Assembly (NCBI GenBank): GCA_050050615.1
Contig: JASFTV010000028.1
Coordinates: 1-17,979 of the forward strand
Source of the DNA: JASFTV01 sp050050615
GTDB lineage: Bacteria; Desulfobacterota; DSM-4660; Desulfatiglandales; HGW-15
Direction: 5' to 3'
DNA length: 17,979 bases
In this document: positions 8,350 through 15,083 of the stretch, in pieces
How the letters are laid out: the number at the start of each line of letters is the position of its first letter
Numbering within the stretch: position 1 is the stretch's first letter
Translations under genes and position numbers: made by a program
The notes under the pieces: generated by a model
Told to the model about the DNA's origin: nothing
Seen by the model: only the letters and a program-made list of their open reading frames with translations
The model's database searches: none

Positions 8350-8892
8350 TCACCATATTTTCGGCAGAAACACGCTCTCGCGGTAGTACTTGAGCTCCTT
8401 TATCGATTCCTTGATGTCACTCAGTGCGAGGTGGGCCTTCTTTTTTTTGCACGGGGGGAGCGACGGATACCACCTCCTGACCAGTTCTTTGATGGTACTC
8501 ACATCGATATTCCGATAATGAAGAAATACCTCGAGGGTGGGCATGTGCTTTATTAAGAATCGGCGATCCTGCCAAACGGAGTTTCCGCACAAAGGCGACT
8601 CGCCCTTTCTGCAATGTTTAGAGAGGAAACCCAATGTTTTCTGTTCCGCCTTCTGCTCGTCACATGAAGAGTTTTTGACCCGCTCCAGGAGTCCTGATGC
8701 TTCGTGCTGAGACCTGCTCCATGCCTCCATGGCGTGGAGGCTTTCCTCCGGATGGTTTATGGCTATATTGGGGCCTTCAGCCACAATTTCCAGACCGCTA
8801 TCGGTCACAACCGTGGCAATCTCAAGGATGAGCCCCTTTTCGGGGTCAAGGCCGGTCATTTCGAGATCTAACCAGATCAGATGACTGCCCAA
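8350..8892 (-). CDS. orn: Oligoribonuclease (DEDDh 3'-5' exonuclease)
   Basis: Cytoplasmic exonuclease that degrades 2-5 nt RNA fragments and linear pGpG. With the TTG start at 8892-8890 it is 180 residues, matching E. coli Orn (181). The catalytic set is complete: D9 and E11 in DLEMTGL, D109 in GNSVWQD, H154 and D159 in HLALSD, all with the spacing of the E. coli enzyme. The frame is open 20 more codons to a TTG at 8952, but that codon is part of the -35 hexamer of the gene's own promoter, so it cannot be the start. The chosen TTG has GGAGGG (8904-8899) 6 nt upstream. The gene converges with the NfnB-like gene; the 84-bp gap between them shows no clear terminator. Confidence 0.93.
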   Translation of the reverse strand: MGSHLIWLDLEMTGLDPEKGLILEIATVVTDSGLEIVAEGPNIAINHPEESLHAMEAWSRSQHEASGLLERVKNSSCDEQKAEQKTLGFLSKHCRKGESPLCGNSVWQDRRFLIKHMPTLEVFLHYRNIDVSTIKELVRRWYPSLPPCKKKKAHLALSDIKESIKELKYYRESVFLPKIW

Positions 8893-8923
8893 ATCAGACC
8901 CTCCAAACCGTGACGGTCCCTGA

Positions 8924-8952
8924 ACTATAGGGGAAGAGGGGTGTGGTGTCAA
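8924..8952 (-). promoter_or_regulatory. Sigma70-type promoter of orn
   Basis: On the minus strand TTGACA (8952-8947, perfect), a 17-bp spacer and TATAGT (8929-8924, 5 of 6) form a near-consensus promoter. Transcription would begin near 8917, leaving a leader of about 25 nt before the GGAGGG site and TTG start. Confidence 0.75.
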
Positions 8953-8966
8953 AACAAAAGGGCAAC

Positions 8967-8995
8967 TTGATATCCGGATTGCTTATAGCTATATT
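8967..8995 (+). promoter_or_regulatory. Promoter of the decayed PfpI-like gene
   Basis: TTGATA (8967-8972, 5 of 6), a 17-bp spacer and TATATT (8990-8995, 5 of 6) precede the pseudogene start by about 55 bp. It is back to back with the orn promoter; the two -35 boxes are 14 bp apart. Confidence 0.5.
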
Positions 8996-9049
8996 GTTCG
9001 CCATGCCCGATGATTCGAGACCAGGGCTTGGGAGAAAGGAGGATGAGGC

Positions 9050-9275
9050 ATGGAATTAAGGGGAAAAAAGGTCATTATCCTGGTAGAGCAAATGTATTCG
9101 GACAGTCACCTCTTTCTTTGCAATCAAAGATGATTTGGTCCATGCGGGCGCATACTATGTGGATGAAGCGGTGGTTGTTGACGGCAAATTCATTACCAGC
9201 CGAAAGCCGGACGACCTCCCAGCATTCATGAAGGCCATCATTGGGGCTCTCCAGGGCAACCCTGTGAAAAAGTGA
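9050..9275 (+). pseudogene. PfpI/DJ-1 family protein, internally deleted and frameshifted
   Basis: The first frame starts at ATG 9050, seven nt after a perfect AGGAGG (9037-9042). It encodes MELRGKKVIILVEQMYSD, the standard N-terminus of PfpI/ThiJ/DJ-1 proteins, then goes out of frame and stops at 9131. From 9102 another frame continues to TGA 9273-9275 and reads as the family's C-terminus: TVTSFFAIKDDLVHAG, then VDEAVVVDGKFITSR, PDDLPAFMKAI. The two parts join directly, so roughly 100 middle codons are missing, including the nucleophile-elbow Cys (CHG type) that carries activity. What remains is about 75 codons of a family normally 165-190 residues long. Promoter and ribosome binding site are still intact, which suggests recent loss. 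Family members are glyoxalase/deglycase- or chaperone-like stress proteins. Confidence 0.85.
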
Positions 9276-9360
9276 CCCTGAATGGGCTTCTCTAGTGTGA
9301 ATTGAATCAAAAATCCTCCGAACCTTCTAAATAGCCTGAAATTAATGGTTGTTAATTGTC

Positions 9361-9389
9361 TTGACATTTTGGTACCTGTTAATTATACT
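9361..9389 (+). promoter_or_regulatory. Strong sigma70-type promoter upstream of purB
   Basis: TTGACA (9361-9366, perfect), a 17-bp spacer and TATACT (9384-9389, 5 of 6) lie in an AT-rich tract. Transcription starting near 9396 would give a leader of about 220 nt before purB. The stretch between the pseudogene end (9276) and this promoter shows nothing else recognisable. Confidence 0.75.
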
Positions 9390-9487
9390 TAATTGATATT
9401 AACTGAAGCATAATTAGCTTGTGCATGGCCGCGCTGCCATTTCCTTAATAAAATGAGGGGCATAACTTGTTTTGTTGGCGACCTGGT

Positions 9488-9570
9488 GGAATGGGGGAGT
9501 ATTTCTCTGTGTGAATTCTCCAAATCTCTCGCTGCCGGTTCATTTCCGGCGCCACTCTGGCTTCCATTCC
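9488..9570 (+). ncRNA. Candidate structured purB leader (three-way junction)
   Basis: Within the leader of about 220 nt three stems can form together. The closing stem pairs 9488-9494 (GGAATGG) with 9564-9570 (CCATTCC), extendable by two G-U pairs. One hairpin pairs 9496-9503 with 9514-9521 (7 of 8 pairs; adding the G-U extension would compete for one base). A second pairs GCCGG 9534-9538 with CCGGC 9546-9550. The topology is like a riboswitch aptamer, but the conserved bases of the purine, ZTP, PRPP or preQ1 classes are not visible. This is a hand fold only. The rest of the 343-bp gap before purB holds only the promoter and AT-rich DNA. Confidence 0.25.
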
Positions 9571-9618
9571 CCTGTCAGCCCCTGAACCGTAGTCTGACCT
9601 CAGAACGAGCGTTTGAAG

Positions 9619-10911
9619 ATGATCAGTCGATACACACGCCCGGAGATGGGACGCATTTGGGAGCCCCAAAATCGATTCGCCAAATGGCTAGAGGTGGAAA
9701 TTGGAGCCTGCGAGGCCATGGCCGAAGAAGGCTTGATTCCCAGCCAGTCCCTTGAAAATATCAAGAAAAAGGCGCGTTTTTCCGTCGAACGCATCCTGGA
9801 AATAGAAGAAGAGACCAAGCACGATGTCATCGCTTTTCTCACCAATGTCGCCGAATATGTGGGACCTGATTCCCGCTTCATTCACATGGGGCTGACCTCT
9901 TCTGATGTGCTGGACACCAGCTTTGCCATGCTGCTCAGAGAGGCGATGAATCTCATCATTGATGGTGCAACGGAGCTCATGGGCGTCATCAAGCAAAGGG
10001 CCTTTGAACATAAACATACGGTGATGATCGGACGCTCCCATGGCATACATGCTGAGCCCATAACCTTCGGCCTAAAACTGGCCGTATGGTATGCAGAAGT
10101 GAAGCGGAACCTGAAAAGGCTGGAAGAGACCTTAGCGGTGATCAGCTATGGAAAGCTTTCCGGTGCGGTAGGCACCTTTGCGAATGTATCCCCCAAGATT
10201 GAGGCCTACGTTTGCAAAAAACTTGGTTTGAAGCCAGCAGAGATATCCACTCAGATTTTACAACGTGACCGCCATGCCCAGTACTTCTCCACCCTGGCCA
10301 TCTTCGCCGGGACAATGGAGAAGATCGCTGTAGAGATTCGTCACCTCCAGAGAACAGAGGTTCTTGAAGCTGAGGAGGCATTTGAAAAGGGGCAAAAGGG
10401 GTCATCTTCCATGCCTCACAAAAAGAATCCCATCGGATCCGAAAACATTGCAGGCCTGGCCCGCCTCGTTCGATCCAATGCCCTGGCCGCTTTGGAAAAC
10501 ATCGCCCTGTGGCATGAAAGGGATATTAGCCATTCCTCTGTGGAAAGGGTCATCGGACCTGATAGCACCATACTGGTTGATTTCATGGTGCATCGCCTTA
10601 CAGGGATCATCAAAAACCTGGTCGTCTATCCCGAACGAATGAGGGAAAATCTCTATAAGCTGAAGGGGCTCATCTTCTCACAGCAGTTGCTGCTCAAGCT
10701 GAGCGCTGTCGGGCTGAACCGGGAGGACGCATACGACATGGTCCAGAGAAACGCCCTCAAGGTTTGGGATACGGGCAGGGATTTCAAGTCCCTTCTTCTG
10801 GAAGACAAAGCGCTAAGGGAGCATCTGAGCGAAAAGAACATCGATGAGATATTTAGCCTGGACTACCATCTCAAATATGTGGACGACATGTTTGATAGGG
10901 TTTTCCAATGA
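9619..10911 (+). CDS. purB: Adenylosuccinate lyase
   Basis: Cytoplasmic enzyme of purine synthesis that removes fumarate from SAICAR and from adenylosuccinate. At 430 residues it is the usual length for the bacterial short form. It shows the fumarase/aspartase-superfamily blocks in order: HMGLTSSDVLDTS, GRSHGIHAEP (catalytic-base His region) and the signature loop GSSSMPHKKNPIGSEN with the catalytic Ser. The N-terminus MISRYTRPEMGRIW is characteristic of PurB. ATG 9619 is chosen; a TTG two codons upstream (9613) is also open, and the SD is poor for both. It is preceded by its own strong promoter and long leader and followed by a 237-bp gap, so it is probably transcribed alone or with read-through into the peptidoglycan genes. 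Confidence 0.97.
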   Translation: MISRYTRPEMGRIWEPQNRFAKWLEVEIGACEAMAEEGLIPSQSLENIKKKARFSVERILEIEEETKHDVIAFLTNVAEYVGPDSRFIHMGLTSSDVLDTSFAMLLREAMNLIIDGATELMGVIKQRAFEHKHTVMIGRSHGIHAEPITFGLKLAVWYAEVKRNLKRLEETLAVISYGKLSGAVGTFANVSPKIEAYVCKKLGLKPAEISTQILQRDRHAQYFSTLAIFAGTMEKIAVEIRHLQRTEVLEAEEAFEKGQKGSSSMPHKKNPIGSENIAGLARLVRSNALAALENIALWHERDISHSSVERVIGPDSTILVDFMVHRLTGIIKNLVVYPERMRENLYKLKGLIFSQQLLLKLSAVGLNREDAYDMVQRNALKVWDTGRDFKSLLLEDKALREHLSEKNIDEIFSLDYHLKYVDDMFDRVFQ

Positions 10912-10958
10912 AGCTTCCTGCAGCCCCGGAGCCCGCTGGGCCTATCGAGCGGCACCTG

Positions 10959-11045
10959 CCTTCGCTCTGGCAAGCTGCGGCAAGGCAAGTTACGCCGAAG
11001 CCTCTCGCCTCGGCGTAGCCTCCGGCACAGCCTGGGTGGCGAAGG
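10959..11045. repeat. Nested palindromic element after purB
   Basis: CCTTCGC (10959-10965) pairs with GCGAAGG (11039-11045). Inside, TACGCCGA (10991-10998) pairs perfectly with TCGGCGTA (11010-11017) around an 11-nt loop. The short stem GCCC/GGGC (10931-10941) lies just before, and AATGGG/CCCATT (11059-11075) just after. No U-tract follows any stem. It could be an extragenic palindromic repeat or the 3' end structure of the purB mRNA. The rest of the 237-bp gap holds only a weak -10-like TATAGA at 11108 without a good -35. Confidence 0.5.
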
Positions 11046-11148
11046 GGAATAAAGGGTAAATGGGTTTCTCCCATTGATTCCATACGTTTGAATTTGACTG
11101 GTCATGTTATAGAGGAGACAAACGCTTAAAGGAGAGTCGAGTAGACCG

Positions 11149-12492
11149 ATGCAAAGAATAGCGAGTAAACGTTGCCGGCCTAGAGCCATCCTCTTTTGGC
11201 TCCTTCTGTCCCTTCCTAACATTCCCTGGCTCAATCATTCCTATGCCGAAGTTAAGCGGCCGATATCAAACCCGCGCCTTGTCCCCGCCTCCCTTTTGAA
11301 ATGGCCGGAACGGGGTTCCGACCACGCCATCCTTGTCGACAAGTCTCTTCAGAAGGTTTTCGTGTACCACAGGGACAACCTTTATGAGCCCGTGAGAACC
11401 TTCGTCTGCTCAACCGGCGAAAATGATGGGCCAAAGTTAAGGCAGAATGATCGAAAGACCCCTGAGGGCATCTACTTCGTCACCCGCATCTATGAGAAAA
11501 AATACCTTTCGCCGATTTACGGGGTGAGGGCATTTCCTATCAACTACCCCAACCAGATCGACAAGAAGGAAGGTCGGTCTGGTTACGGAATCTGGTTTCA
11601 CGGAACCAATAAACCCCTGAAACCGAAAGATACCAACGGTTGTATCGCCCTAGAGAACGGTGACATCGAGGAATTCGCCTCCTTCATTAAATTAGGGGAT
11701 ACGCCCGTCATTATCAGCGCCAAGATCCAAATGGTCGATCCGGACACCCTGAAAAAGCAGGGGAAAGAACTGGAGCAAATCGTGCAAACCTGGAGAAGCG
11801 CCTGGGAAGAAAAAAAGATGGACGAGTATATGTCCGGTTATAGTTCCCAGTTCAGTTCCTCCGGTAAGGACTGGCAGGCATGGAAGGGATACAAAACCCG
11901 TTTGGCAAGAAAATACGAAGAGATCAATGTGGATATCAACAACCTTCGGATACTGAGGAACGACGGTCTGGTTCTTGCCAAATTCGACCAAACATACCGT
12001 ACGCCCATTTTTCAGAGCCGAGGTGTGAAAAGCCTCTTCTTCCGACAAAACAGCAAGGAGTGGAAAATCGTCGGGGAATTCTTTGAGGGCAAAGATATCA
12101 AGAGGACCGTCGCCAAGAAACGCCCCCTTCCCACGTCCGAAGAGGTAAGAAAGCTCATTCAATCATGGGAGAGGGCTTGGGAACAAAAGGACCTCAGGAC
12201 CTATATCTCCCTTTATGACTCCCGCTTTCGGTCACGGGGAATGGATCTAGAGGCGTGGAAAAACCACAAGAAGCGGCTGAACAGAAAATATCGGTTCATT
12301 CGAGTGGACATTGGCGACATAAAAATCAAACAGACTTCTACGCGTATGGTAACGGTCAGCTTCACACAAAGCTATCAGGCTGATGAATATCGCGACTTCG
12401 GCCTCAAGAGTATTCAACTTGTAAAGAGAGGTAAAGATTGGAAGATCAAAAAGGAAGAGTGGAGACCGTTGAACAGGGGACGCCGCCTCTAA
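11149..12492 (+). CDS. Exported YkuD (L,D-transpeptidase-fold) protein with two NTF2-like domains, Csd6/Pgp2-like
   Basis: Periplasmic peptidoglycan enzyme of 447 residues. It has an N-terminal signal peptide (basic 1-12, hydrophobic 13-27, likely cleavage after SYA at 33). A YkuD domain (about 57-195) carries H151 in WFHGTN and nucleophile C165 in TNGCIAL, the YafK-like His-Cys layout. Two tandem copies of an NTF2/SnoaL-like domain follow at about 208-312 and 334-438, sharing W..AWE, Y...Y.S.F and AWK..K.RL.RKY about 126 residues apart. H. pylori Csd6 and C. jejuni Pgp2 have a YkuD-fold domain plus one NTF2-like domain and act as L,D-carboxypeptidases (tetrapeptide to tripeptide). This is the closest architecture I know, although transpeptidase activity is not excluded. 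GGAG lies 14 nt before the ATG, a long spacing. Its 3' end overlaps the next gene. Confidence 0.85.
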   Translation: MQRIASKRCRPRAILFWLLLSLPNIPWLNHSYAEVKRPISNPRLVPASLLKWPERGSDHAILVDKSLQKVFVYHRDNLYEPVRTFVCSTGENDGPKLRQNDRKTPEGIYFVTRIYEKKYLSPIYGVRAFPINYPNQIDKKEGRSGYGIWFHGTNKPLKPKDTNGCIALENGDIEEFASFIKLGDTPVIISAKIQMVDPDTLKKQGKELEQIVQTWRSAWEEKKMDEYMSGYSSQFSSSGKDWQAWKGYKTRLARKYEEINVDINNLRILRNDGLVLAKFDQTYRTPIFQSRGVKSLFFRQNSKEWKIVGEFFEGKDIKRTVAKKRPLPTSEEVRKLIQSWERAWEQKDLRTYISLYDSRFRSRGMDLEAWKNHKKRLNRKYRFIRVDIGDIKIKQTSTRMVTVSFTQSYQADEYRDFGLKSIQLVKRGKDWKIKKEEWRPLNRGRRL

Positions 12493-13262
12493 AAAAGAAA
12501 CCTCGCCATGAGCGTCGCTTCACGGTCATGATTATGGGGAGCCTAGGTCGGGTACGTTCCTTCGAGATTTCCCGTCGCCTTGTCTTGTTGGCTGTCCTAT
12601 TCCTCCTCGCATATATCCCCTTATCCATTCTTTTCATAAACCGTTATTTCGACCTTCGCCATATCCACTTCAAGCAGTCTGAGAAGGTAAGTACACTTCA
12701 AAAAAAGGTCATGAGCAACCAAAAGGCTTTGCTCAAATCCAGAGATCACGCTGCCCTTCTGGAGGAATATATACGCCGTCTTGAAAAAGGGGAAACAGAG
12801 GAGACCCAAACCGCCGAAGAAGAGAAGTCACAGGATGACCGTGCTGGTAAGATTGTCGCGAGCACCCGCAAGCAGGGAGAGGCGTTGCCGAAAACGACGG
12901 ATATTGTCAGTATCGAGGATATGGTTATCAAAAAACAGGATTCCAGGATAACGGTCGACTTCAGGTTGGTAAACGTACAGCAAGGGGAGGATCCTGTTGG
13001 GGGCTATGTTCATATCATTGCCAAAGCTGAAGGTGCCGATACCTCGAACCTACGGACCTTCCCTTATGAAAGACTCATAAACGGCATGCCCGAAAACTAC
13101 CGACGCGGACAGCTCTTTCTCATCCAAAGGTTCAAGCCCATAAAGGGCAGATTTGATCTCACTCCGAACGCGGACCCTCCATCGATCTTCCAGGTGCTGG
13201 TCTATGATCAATCCGGTCTGCTCATCTTGGAGGAGGGTTTTGAGGCCAATTATGAACCGTGA
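12438..13262 (+). CDS. Unknown single-pass membrane coiled-coil protein
   Basis: I do not recognise a named family. With the TTG start it has 274 residues: a basic cytoplasmic N-terminus with RRFTVMIMGSLGRVRSF (26-42), one transmembrane helix (about 47-69), a heptad-like coiled coil (about 78-118), an acidic Gln/Glu linker to about 155, and a beta-rich C-terminal domain (about 158-274) in the periplasm. TTG 12438 is preferred because GAGAGG lies 6 nt upstream; it makes a 55-bp overlap with the YkuD gene. GTG 12459 and ATG 12528 are alternatives that would shorten the N-terminus. Its stop overlaps the next gene by 11 bp. Lying between two peptidoglycan-trimming enzymes and being anchored in the inner membrane, it could recruit or scaffold them, which is inference from position and topology only. 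Confidence 0.75.
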   Translation: MEDQKGRVETVEQGTPPLKKKPRHERRFTVMIMGSLGRVRSFEISRRLVLLAVLFLLAYIPLSILFINRYFDLRHIHFKQSEKVSTLQKKVMSNQKALLKSRDHAALLEEYIRRLEKGETEETQTAEEEKSQDDRAGKIVASTRKQGEALPKTTDIVSIEDMVIKKQDSRITVDFRLVNVQQGEDPVGGYVHIIAKAEGADTSNLRTFPYERLINGMPENYRRGQLFLIQRFKPIKGRFDLTPNADPPSIFQVLVYDQSGLLILEEGFEANYEP

Positions 13263-15030
13263 TTCGATATCCGTCAGCAAAACCTCTTTTATTTGGCTGT
13301 GCACGGTCCTGTTTGTTCTGCTCCTTCTTTTTCCTTCCAGAGCCTTCGCAAGGAGAAAACATCTCGTCTATTTCCCGAACACGGCCTATGAATTAAACAT
13401 TTACAAGATTCATGGAAAGAGGGCAGGAAAGACCTTGATGCTCATAGGCGGGATCCAGGGAAATGAGCCGGGAGGCTTCTTATCTGCAGACCTTTATGCG
13501 GATATGAGCCTTGATAGGGGGAACCTCATCGTCGTACCACGGGCCAATTTTTACTCCATCATCTTGAACCAAAGAGGCCCCAATGGCGATATGAACAGAA
13601 AATTTACCCACGAGGATATCTCTTTCAGCATGGAAGATAAGATCGTCACCATTCTGAAGAAATTGATCAGTAAAAGCGACTACCTTCTAAATCTCCATGA
13701 CGGCGCCGGATACTTTTATCCCAAGTACATAAACAAATGGCGCAATCCGATGCGTTTTGGTCAGTCCATAATCGCTGATTGTGAAGAATACAAGGTTCCC
13801 GGCAGCAACAGGGTGATCAGGCTTGGCAAGACGGCGAAAAAGATCCTTAGCGAGGTAAATCGCCACATCAACAACGACCTCTATAAATTCCACTTCGTGA
13901 ATACGAAAACGGGCGATAAAGACAGCCTGCACCGTGAACAGCGCATGTCCGCCACCTATTACGCTCTCACAAAACACCACATCCCCGCCTTTGGTGTTGA
14001 GACTTCAAAGTTCTTGCCCTCCATTGACTTGAAAGTCCGATACCACAACCTCGTCATTAACACATTCATGAAACTCTTCGGTATCATCCCTGAATCACCT
14101 GGCCTTGTTCTGGATCCTCCTTTGTTGAAATATCTGGTGGTTTCCATTAACGGCCACACACCGATCGTTGTCGATGCGAACCGATCGCTCGAAATACGTC
14201 GCGGAGATTCCATTAATGTCACCCACATCGAGGCGAATTATGAAAGGGGGCTCAGTCTTGATATCCTTGGATATGGGGGTATAAACGATTATCGAAAAGA
14301 TTTTGTCATTCATAGGGATACAAGCCTGATCGTTAGAAAAGACAACCACAAGTTTTCCGAGATCCCGATAAAAGTCTCACAGAAAAGGCTTGGAGAAGAA
14401 AGAAACATAAAGAGCGCCAGAAAGATCGATTACTTTGTCATTGAAGCGAAAGGAAGCCGTCTCCTTCTTGCCAACGGTGAGACCCTCCATCTGGTGAGAG
14501 GAGATGAAATGAAGATCTTGGATATTCTGCCGTCCCTTCCTGCGACATCAGGCGTGAAGGTCAATTTCAAGGGATTTGTTGGAAATAAGAAGAACAATAC
14601 AGGCGAAGATAGGGGCTATACCATCCCTACCGGAACAGATCTTATTAAGCGGTATTCTCTTAAGAACAAGGGAGAATTTTACGAAATCATCGTATCCCGA
14701 GACAAACAGCTCTTTGGCCGAGCGGTTGTAAGGCTCGCGCCACCCAAAATGAACTATATGATACTAAAGGTAAACAGCCACCAGCATCTGCTGGTACGGC
14801 CAAAGGATACCGTCTCCCTGTCTCGGAAGGACAGAATATGCCTTGAGGAGATCCAGACAAACCTTCACAGTCCCAGAGACCTCCACCTGAGCATCAATGG
14901 CCACAAAATCAAGCCCGGTGAAACAAGAAATCTAAAGGAGCTCTGTCCCTACTCAGGATCTGCCCATCATCAGGCGACCGTTCAGAAGGGGCCTCTCGTC
15001 TTGGGCAGCATATCGCTTCATATGAATTAA
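13252..15030 (+). CDS. Csd4/Pgp1-like peptidoglycan D,L-carboxypeptidase (M14-fold, M99 type)
   Basis: Exported zinc carboxypeptidase of 592 residues. The signal peptide ends at AFA (about 33). The M14-like catalytic domain (about 38-275) has Q69 and E72 in GGIQGNEPGG, where ordinary M14 enzymes have His-x-x-Glu, then H149 in LLNLHDGAG and E250 in FGVETSK. H. pylori Csd4 uses exactly such a Gln, Glu, His metal site and a late catalytic Glu, with nearly the same spacing (from memory, Q46, E49, H128, E222). Three beta-rich repeat-like segments follow (about 290-592), including KYLVVSINGH, KIDYFVIEAKGS and NYMILKVNSH, in line with the extra barrel/Ig-like domains of that family. Known members remove D-Ala or meso-DAP side-chain ends from uncrosslinked peptides and drive helical shape. 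ATG 13252 has GAGG 6 nt upstream and overlaps the previous gene by 11 bp. The frame is open further upstream, but only inside that gene. Confidence 0.85.
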   Translation: MNRDSISVSKTSFIWLCTVLFVLLLLFPSRAFARRKHLVYFPNTAYELNIYKIHGKRAGKTLMLIGGIQGNEPGGFLSADLYADMSLDRGNLIVVPRANFYSIILNQRGPNGDMNRKFTHEDISFSMEDKIVTILKKLISKSDYLLNLHDGAGYFYPKYINKWRNPMRFGQSIIADCEEYKVPGSNRVIRLGKTAKKILSEVNRHINNDLYKFHFVNTKTGDKDSLHREQRMSATYYALTKHHIPAFGVETSKFLPSIDLKVRYHNLVINTFMKLFGIIPESPGLVLDPPLLKYLVVSINGHTPIVVDANRSLEIRRGDSINVTHIEANYERGLSLDILGYGGINDYRKDFVIHRDTSLIVRKDNHKFSEIPIKVSQKRLGEERNIKSARKIDYFVIEAKGSRLLLANGETLHLVRGDEMKILDILPSLPATSGVKVNFKGFVGNKKNNTGEDRGYTIPTGTDLIKRYSLKNKGEFYEIIVSRDKQLFGRAVVRLAPPKMNYMILKVNSHQHLLVRPKDTVSLSRKDRICLEEIQTNLHSPRDLHLSINGHKIKPGETRNLKELCPYSGSAHHQATVQKGPLVLGSISLHMN

Positions 15031-15083
15031 TGCCATCCCCGGCTTACCGGTCGGGCGTCCTCAAGGGCGGATAGTGCAACCCT

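Noticed and set aside
9396..9618. Known purine, ZTP, PRPP or preQ1 riboswitch upstream of purB
   Set aside because: The conserved core bases of these classes are not visible by eye, so no known class is named.
9453..9755. 100-codon frame starting in the purB leader
   Set aside because: It runs into purB in another frame, has no SD, and does not resemble any protein; its first part is better explained as leader RNA.
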